Positions 59,007 to 64,000 of a DNA stretch of 64,000 nt are shown in pieces (the first letter of the stretch is position 1; each line of letters starts with the position of its first letter). The stretch comes from Pseudomonas sp. R28(2017). GTDB lineage: Bacteria; Pseudomonadota; Gammaproteobacteria; Pseudomonadales; Pseudomonadaceae. A program made the position numbers and the translations under genes. Location of the stretch: contig NZ_NEHW01000009.1 of assembly GCF_002112505.1 (NCBI RefSeq), forward strand, positions 216,020 to 280,019, written 5' to 3'. The notes beneath the pieces are model-generated. The model was given only the letters and a program-made list of their open reading frames with translations, searched no databases and was not told the DNA's origin.

Positions 59007-60605
59007 TCAATGGTGTGCCTTGTGTTCAACGCCAGCCAACAGGTGGCGGATCTTCACCTCGACCCCATCGGTCTGCAGCATCCGCACCCGCGCCTCGATC
59101 TTGAGCTCCCCCCGGGTCACCCGATGGTGATGCCGCAAATGCTCCAGCCATGACTCCTCGAAGAAAAACTCCAGCCATAGCGCAGGATCTGCACTGTCCC
59201 GCATCAACCCCCACGACAATGCGCCATTGCGCTTGCGCATCGCCTCAAGCTCCCGCGCCGCTTGCTGGAACGCCTCGGCCTTGGCTGGATCGATGTGGTA
59301 CTCGACGGTGACCATCACTGGCCCGCTTTCTTTGTCCATGTCATCGCTGAGCACCGGCACCGGCCAGTGCAGCGACGGCGTCAGTTCCTCGGCTTCGGTC
59401 TCCGGCAAGGTGACCTTGCAGGTCAGCAAGGTACCCAGCGCCAGGCCGCCTGAGGCCAGCAACAGGCTCAGGGTGATCGATGCATGACTGGCCAGTGTGC
59501 CCCACAGCAAGCCACCGCTGGCCATGGCGCCGAAGAAGAACAGGATGTACACCGACAACGCCCGCGCCCGTACCCAGGCCGGTACCGAGGTCTGCGCCGC
59601 GACCTGCAGGTTGGACAGCACCGCGATCCACGCCGCGCCACTGAGCAGCATCGCCGGTAGCAGCGCGTAGAAGTTGCGCACCAACGCCAGGGCCAGCAGG
59701 AACAGGGCATACAGCAGGCTGGCCAGCAGCACCAGGCGGTCGCGGCTGATGCGCTCGCGCAGCCGAGGCAGCAGCGTGGCGCCGGCCACCGCGCCGATGC
59801 CGATGGCCGCCAGCAGCAGGCCGAAGTCGGCCGCGCTGCCATGCATTTCGCCGCGCACGATCAGTGGCAGCAACGAGGTCCCGGCGCTGGCGCAGAAAAA
59901 GAACGCCAACGCCCGCAACAGCACGGCCTGCAAGGGCTTGGCACTGCGGGCGAAGCGCAGGCCGGTGCGCATGGCGGCGACGAAGCGCTCGGCCGGCAGC
60001 AGCGGCTCCTTCACCTCACGCTTCCACAGCAACAGCACCAGGATCACGCCGGCAAAAGACACGGCATTGAGGGCGAACGTCAGCCACGGGCCGACCATGC
60101 TCACCACCACGCCGGCCAGCGCCGGACCGATGGCGCGCGACACGTTGATGCCGACGCTGGAAATGGCCACCGCGTTGGCCAGGTCTTCCTTGCCCACCAA
60201 CTCCGGTGTCAGCGCGCTCCAGGCCGGCATCATCAGCGCCGTGCCGATGCCCAGCGCCAATGTCAGCACCAGCAGCAGGGTGACATTCATCAGCCCAAGC
60301 AGCGTCAGGGCCGCCAGCACCACGGCCACCGATGACATCCACAACTGCACCAGCAGCAGGTAGCGGCGCTTGTCGACGATATCGGCCGCCGCGCCGGCCG
60401 GCAGGGCAAGAAAGAACATCGGCAGCGAGCCAGCCACCTGGATCAGCGCCACGTGCAGTGGGTTGGTTGACAGCGTGGTCATTAGCCAGCCAGCGCCCAC
60501 TTCGTGCATCCAGGTGCCGATGTTGGAGGCGATGGTGGCGATCCACAGCATGCGGAAGGTGGTGTTGCGCAACGGGCTCCAGGCGCCTGAAGGGGAACTG
60601 TTCAT
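59007..60605 (-). CDS. MFS transporter (EntS-like) with C-terminal ABM-like domain
   Basis: 532 residues. Residues ~15-420 are 12 membrane segments of the MFS_3/EntS branch (NTTFRMLWIATIASNIGTWMHEVGAGWLM, WSALTPELVGKEDLANAVAISSVGINVSRAIGPALAGVV). Residues about 425-525 form a soluble ABM-like domain (VMVTVEYHIDPAKAEAFQQAARELEAMRKRNGALSWGLMRDSADPALWLEFFFEESWLEHLRHHHRVT). The fusion is known in this MFS branch but its use is not clear. Starts 1 base after the OprD stop (TGA-C-ATG), so translational coupling with the porin is likely. Confidence 0.88.
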   Translation of the reverse strand: MNSSPSGAWSPLRNTTFRMLWIATIASNIGTWMHEVGAGWLMTTLSTNPLHVALIQVAGSLPMFFLALPAGAAADIVDKRRYLLLVQLWMSSVAVVLAALTLLGLMNVTLLLVLTLALGIGTALMMPAWSALTPELVGKEDLANAVAISSVGINVSRAIGPALAGVVVSMVGPWLTFALNAVSFAGVILVLLLWKREVKEPLLPAERFVAAMRTGLRFARSAKPLQAVLLRALAFFFCASAGTSLLPLIVRGEMHGSAADFGLLLAAIGIGAVAGATLLPRLRERISRDRLVLLASLLYALFLLALALVRNFYALLPAMLLSGAAWIAVLSNLQVAAQTSVPAWVRARALSVYILFFFGAMASGGLLWGTLASHASITLSLLLASGGLALGTLLTCKVTLPETEAEELTPSLHWPVPVLSDDMDKESGPVMVTVEYHIDPAKAEAFQQAARELEAMRKRNGALSWGLMRDSADPALWLEFFFEESWLEHLRHHHRVTRGELKIEARVRMLQTDGVEVKIRHLLAGVEHKAHH

Positions 60606-60606
60606 G

Positions 60607-61869
60607 TCAGAAGCTGCCTTTGAGAGGGTATTCGATGATCAGGTAGATGCGGTCGATGTCATCGCCGGCCTGGGCCAGGTTGGCGCGGTGGCTGACGTGG
60701 GAGAACGACAGGCTGAGGTCCTTGGCGGTACCGGAATGGACCACGTATTTCAGGTCGATGTCGCGTTCCCAGTGTTTGCCACCCTCGCCATACTGATTCA
60801 CGTAGGCGCCGCTGGCCGGGGCGTGGCTGCCATCGATGCCGCGGCCGCTGACGTAGCGGCCCATCAGGCTCAGGCCAGGGATGCCGAGGGTGGCGAAGCT
60901 GAGGTCGTAGCGCAGTTGCCACGAGCGCTCGCCGGGGCCGTTGAAGTCGGCGTACTTGATCGAGTTGGCCAGGTAGATGGAGTCGCCACCGACGAAATCG
61001 AACGGCGTGTCGCCCTCGACCTTCTGGTAAGCCAGGCTCAGGGCCTGAGCGCCGAAGCTGTACTTGCCCAGCAGGCTGTAGGCGAGGGTGTCGATCGCCC
61101 CCGCGCTGGCATTGCCGGTGTCGCGGGTCTTGTAGAGATTGCCGTCCAGGCGCCAGTTGCCCTCGGCCAGGTTCAGGTTGAGGTAGGCCTGGCGCCAGGT
61201 GTCCTCCAGTTGCCCGGCGTACAACGCACCGCCGAAGGGGCCGCTTGGCGCAAAGGTGGCGCCGGCCAGGCTGATGGCGCGATTGTGGGTGGTGGCGCCG
61301 TAGCCGCTGAAGTCGTCGTGGGTGGAGCTGTTGTCCTGGTTGTTGAAGGCTGTGAAGTGCCCGGCCTGCAGGCGCCAGTCGGGCAGGCCGGTGTTGTCCA
61401 CCAACCAGCCGGTGGCGTACTCCGGGTGCAGGCGCTTGTCGCCGGTGTCGAACACTGGAGTTTCTACGGTCATTTCGCCGTAGCGCAGCTGGGTGTAGCC
61501 CAAGCGCAGCTTGAGCGCGGCTCCAGCGCTGGAGTAGTCGGACTCGGCGCGGCCATCGCTGTCGCGCGGCAGCAGGCCGGTGCCGGCATGGCCGCGGCCG
61601 CCGTCGAGCTTGAGGCCGAGGAAGCCATGGGCGTCGAGGCCGACGCCGAGCGTGCCTTCGGTGAAGCCCGAGCGGACCTCGCCGATGAAGCCCTGGGCCC
61701 ATTCCTGGCGGTAGTTCTGGCCGCTGGCGGAGGGCGAGCGGAAGTCGCTGTGCAGGAAATAGTTGCGGCTTAGCAGCGACCAGCCGGCATCTTCTGCCTG
61801 ACTGAATGCCGGGTAAAGGGCGAGGGTAGCGAGCAGGGCGCGGCCTGGTCCGTGATTGGCGCGGATCAT
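60607..61869 (-). CDS. OprD-family outer-membrane porin
   Basis: 420 residues with signal peptide (MIRANHGPGRALLATLALYPAFSQA) and the OprD pattern: LLSRNYFLHSDFR, QEWAQGFIGEVRSGFTEGTLGVGLDAHGFLGLKLD, FGGALYAGQLEDTWRQAYLN, DDIDRIYLIIEYPLKGSF at the C-terminus. Substrate-specific uptake of acidic or amino acid-type compounds. First gene of an operon with the MFS carrier; together they could move one substrate across both membranes. GGAGG 4 bases before ATG 61869. Confidence 0.92.
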   Translation of the reverse strand: MIRANHGPGRALLATLALYPAFSQAEDAGWSLLSRNYFLHSDFRSPSASGQNYRQEWAQGFIGEVRSGFTEGTLGVGLDAHGFLGLKLDGGRGHAGTGLLPRDSDGRAESDYSSAGAALKLRLGYTQLRYGEMTVETPVFDTGDKRLHPEYATGWLVDNTGLPDWRLQAGHFTAFNNQDNSSTHDDFSGYGATTHNRAISLAGATFAPSGPFGGALYAGQLEDTWRQAYLNLNLAEGNWRLDGNLYKTRDTGNASAGAIDTLAYSLLGKYSFGAQALSLAYQKVEGDTPFDFVGGDSIYLANSIKYADFNGPGERSWQLRYDLSFATLGIPGLSLMGRYVSGRGIDGSHAPASGAYVNQYGEGGKHWERDIDLKYVVHSGTAKDLSLSFSHVSHRANLAQAGDDIDRIYLIIEYPLKGSF

Positions 61870-61961
61870 GGGGCCTCCAAGGGGGATGATCCGGGACTGT
61901 GGAGCAAGGATAGGCCAGCGGTCTTGTAACTGTGTGCTGGGGAATTTCCTTTACCTGTGCC

Positions 61962-62069
61962 GGCCTCTTCGCGGGCACGCCCGCTCCCACAGGATCACCT
62001 CAGGCCTGAGGTGTGCGCTATCTCTGTGGGAGCGGGCTTGTCGAGGCGTCGAACTGCCGCGAAGAGGCC
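61962..62069. repeat. REP pair with an expanded right arm
   Basis: Left arm GGCCTCTTCGCGGGCACGCC at 61962; right arm TGTGGGAGCGGGCTTGTCGA ... GCGTCGAACTGCCGCGAAGAGGCC ending at 62069. Right arm carries the CGAACnGCCGCGAA insert type. Between LysR and OprD genes. Confidence 0.85.
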
Positions 62070-62088
62070 GGTACAGGCGGCCTGAGAC

Positions 62089-63000
62089 TCAAGCCATGTC
62101 GCTGATGGCGAACTCTTCGGCCAGGTGATCGATCAGTGCCCGCACCGACGGCAGCAACCCGCGCCGCGACGGGAAGATCGCATGCACGATGCCGCAACGC
62201 GGGTGCCAGTCTGGAATCAGCTCCACCAATCGCCCCGCCGCCAGGTCTTCACGCACCGCCACCCGCGGCAAATGCGCAATGCCCACGCCAGCCACCACGA
62301 AGTGGCGCAGGGCGAACAGGTCATCGGTGACCATGCGTGGCGTATGCGGGATGACGATGCTGCGGCTGTTGTCCTCGCCCTGGAACAGCTCCCACTGGTA
62401 CTCCCGCTGGGCGCTGCCCCAGTGCAGGCTCGGCAGCGTGCCGAGCAGCTGCGGGTCAAAGCCCTTCGGCAGTTGTTCCAGGTACTGCGGCTGGCCGACC
62501 AGGCACTGGGTGCTGTTGCTCAACACCTTCATCACCATGTCGGTGTTCTCCAACGGCGGGAAACGCACCCGCAGGGCAATGTCGAAGCCCTCGTGCAGCA
62601 GGTCGACACGGCGGTTGGTGCTCTCGATGAACAGCTCCACCTGCGGGTACTTGAGCATATAGCGGGTCAGCATCGGCCCGACCCAGGAATTGAGCAGGGT
62701 GGTCGGGCAGCTGATGCGCACCAGCCCGCGCGGTTCGCTGCGGTTGCGCTCGATGATCTCTGCCGCACCCTCGGCTTCCACGCGCATTGCCAGGCAACGG
62801 TTGTAGTAGGCCTGGCCGATCTCGGTCAGTGAGCAGTGGCGGCTGGTGCGGTGCAGCAGGCGCACGCCGAGGCGGTCCTCAAGGTCGGCGATGCGCCGGC
62901 TGAGCTTCGACTTGGGCATGTCCAGCGCCCGCCCGGCCGGGGCGAAGCCACCGTGCTCCACGACTTGGGTGAAGTAGTAGAGGGAATTGAGGTCTTCCAA
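62089..63000 (-). CDS. LysR-type regulator divergent from ycaC copy 2
   Basis: 303 residues starting at TTG 63000, with GGAG 8 bases upstream; no ATG gives the family start. HTH: SLYYFTQVVEHGGFAPAGRALDMPKSKLSRRIADLEDRLGVRLLHRTSRHCSLTEIG, then the effector domain (LVRISCPTTLLNSWVGPMLTRYMLKYPQVELFIESTNRRVDLLHEGFDIALRV). The sequence CGTTCT-N6-GGAACG overlaps its ribosome site and 5' end, suggesting autoregulation. Same site lies before ycaC copy 1 without a LysR gene next to it. Confidence 0.88.
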   Translation of the reverse strand: MEDLNSLYYFTQVVEHGGFAPAGRALDMPKSKLSRRIADLEDRLGVRLLHRTSRHCSLTEIGQAYYNRCLAMRVEAEGAAEIIERNRSEPRGLVRISCPTTLLNSWVGPMLTRYMLKYPQVELFIESTNRRVDLLHEGFDIALRVRFPPLENTDMVMKVLSNSTQCLVGQPQYLEQLPKGFDPQLLGTLPSLHWGSAQREYQWELFQGEDNSRSIVIPHTPRMVTDDLFALRHFVVAGVGIAHLPRVAVREDLAAGRLVELIPDWHPRCGIVHAIFPSRRGLLPSVRALIDHLAEEFAISDMA

Positions 63001-63135
63001 TGATCGTTCTCCAGATGGAACGCTAAAGGCAATTTTCGCAGTCTACCGCCGTAAAGGTGATGATTTTAATCTGTGCCCATCAACGCGAAACACCCCGGAT
63101 TGCTGAAAAATTCATAAACCTTAGGAGCACAGACC

Positions 63136-63765
63136 ATGAGCAAATTCACCTACAACCGCCTGAACAAAGACGACGCCGCAGTCCTGCTGGTCGACCACCA
63201 GGCAGGCCTGCTGTCCCTGGTCCGCGACATCGAGCCGGACAAGTTCAAGAACAACGTGCTGGCCCTGGCCGACCTGGCCAAGTTCTTCAACCTGCCGACC
63301 ATCCTCACCACCAGCTTCGAGCAAGGCCCCAACGGCCCACTGGTGCCAGAACTGAAAGCACTGTTCCCGGATGCCCCGTACATCGCCCGCCCAGGCCAGA
63401 TCAACGCCTGGGACAACGAAGACTTCGTCAAGGCAGTGAAGGCCACCGGCAAGAAGCAGCTGATCATTGCCGGTGTGGTAACCGAGGTTTGCGTGGCCTT
63501 CCCGGCGCTGGCGGCGCTGGAAGAAGAGTTCGACGTGTTCGTGGTGACCGACGCTTCCGGCACCTTCAACGAAATGACCCGTGATGCTGCCCATGACCGC
63601 ATGAGCCGGGCTGGCGCGCAACTGATGACCTGGTTTGGCGTGGCCTGTGAGCTGCACCGCGACTGGCGCAACGACATTGAAGGGCTGGCGGCGCTGTGTT
63701 CCAACCATATTCCGGATTATCGGAACCTGATGACCAGCTACAACGCGCTGACGGCTGGTAAGTAA
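63136..63765 (+). CDS. ycaC: Isochorismatase-family cysteine hydrolase YcaC, copy 2
   Basis: 209 residues, 95 per cent identical to copy 1 at 54481; 11 substitutions by my count (N-terminal SKFT vs TNFK, and C-terminal ALTAGK vs AFNANK among them). Asp20 and Cys119 are kept. AGGAG 7 bases before ATG 63136 and the upstream 110 bases align with copy 1 with scattered changes. Transcribed divergently from the LysR gene at 62089, which is its probable regulator. Strong terminator follows. Confidence 0.94.
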   Translation: MSKFTYNRLNKDDAAVLLVDHQAGLLSLVRDIEPDKFKNNVLALADLAKFFNLPTILTTSFEQGPNGPLVPELKALFPDAPYIARPGQINAWDNEDFVKAVKATGKKQLIIAGVVTEVCVAFPALAALEEEFDVFVVTDASGTFNEMTRDAAHDRMSRAGAQLMTWFGVACELHRDWRNDIEGLAALCSNHIPDYRNLMTSYNALTAGK

Positions 63766-63788
63766 CAGCTAGGATTTCTGGTTCAAGG

Positions 63789-63820
63789 GCCGACCCCGAT
63801 TGCGGGGTCGGCTTTTTTTT
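63789..63820 (+). terminator. Terminator after ycaC copy 2
   Basis: GCCGACCCC-GATTGC-GGGGTCGGC followed by eight T: strong intrinsic terminator. Confidence 0.95.
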
Positions 63821-64000
63821 GTGTGATGGTTGTGATGTGCCTGTCTTGATGGGGTGTCAGGGCTGCAATGTGCCCGCCTTGAGGTTTACTGCGCCTGTGA
63901 GATCGAGCGCCGCCCGCGCGGCGCATCGCGAGCTGCGCTCGCTTGTGTCTTCGAAGGAGGTAAGGTGTTAGGTGAGAGGGGTGGACGGCAAGCTGCTAGC
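63821..64000. other. Right-edge region without a supported gene
   Basis: No convincing coding region. Two adjacent hairpins are present: GCGCCGC-CCGC-GCGGCGC at 63907-63924 and GCGAGC-TGC-GCTCGC at 63928-63942. A possible GTG with AAGGAGG before it (63954 on) is too close to the edge to judge. Confidence 0.6.

Noticed and set aside
63954..64000. Possible gene start at the right edge (AAGGAGG then GTG)
   Set aside because: Only about 15 codons visible; cannot be judged and the translated piece has no recognisable feature.

Overview
This window looks like a core chromosomal segment of a fluorescent pseudomonad, most likely the Pseudomonas putida group. The evidence is the high-GC coding, the gene order ridA-spoT-rpoZ ... 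gmk-yicC-rph-crc-pyrE ... argB-algC-dut-coaBC-radC-rpmB-rpmG ... dadR-dadA-dadX ... xpt-rep ... hglS-amaB-amaA, and the dense scatter of P. putida-type REP pairs (core GCGGGCAAGCCCGCTCCCAC and its complement). I see no tRNA, rRNA, IS element, prophage or CRISPR array. The species call is inference from gene content and synteny recalled from memory.

Layout. 0-3.3 kb: a cut lipoprotein gene, then ridA, spoT and rpoZ on the minus strand (stringent response and housekeeping). 3.5-8.4 kb: a REP-bounded gamma-glutamyl polyamine module (LysR regulator, glutamine-synthetase-like ligase, PuuD-like hydrolase, APC permease) lying between rpoZ and gmk. 8.5-13 kb: gmk, yicC, rph, a DUF4870 membrane protein, crc (global catabolite repression) and pyrE. 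13-14.8 kb: a three-gene lipoprotein operon (CsgG-like, DUF4810, DUF799). 14.9-20 kb: coaBC-dut-algC-argB on the minus strand and radC divergent. 20-30.7 kb: an orphan dipeptide-binding protein, rpmB-rpmG with a structured leader, a cupin, a PuuC/KauB-type aldehyde dehydrogenase, an MFS carrier, a lipoprotein cardiolipin-synthase-like PLD, a MocR regulator divergent from a DUF1127 gene, and a PuuB-like oxidase. 30.7-35.5 kb: a YkgJ-like protein, the D-alanine catabolic unit (Lrp regulator, dadA, dadX), an XRE-cupin regulator and cytochrome c5.

35.7-47 kb: an acetyl-CoA hydrolase/transferase family protein, xpt, rep helicase, a c-di-GMP protein with degenerate GGDEF (GSDEF) and intact EAL, a MATE pump, a LysR regulator and a Cache chemoreceptor with a sigma-28-type promoter. 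47-52.8 kb: the D-lysine/pipecolate/2-aminoadipate branch: hglS (2-oxoadipate decarboxylase/hydroxylase), LysR, amaB and amaA. 52.8-63.8 kb: an accessory region with an MscS-cyclic-nucleotide-domain channel, two nearly identical YcaC-like hydrolase genes in direct orientation, and between them a membrane-bound monooxygenase-domain protein, a chloroperoxidase-type hydrolase, a Tat-exported amidohydrolase, an OprD porin coupled to an MFS carrier with a C-terminal monooxygenase-like domain, and a LysR regulator.

The least explained parts are (a) the duplicated ycaC units, which share a promoter palindrome and bracket about 8 kb of uptake and hydrolysis genes, (b) the three-lipoprotein operon, and (c) the REP elements, including one perfect 36-bp-stem palindrome and a variant class with an expanded arm. 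No wholly novel system can be claimed from sequence alone.
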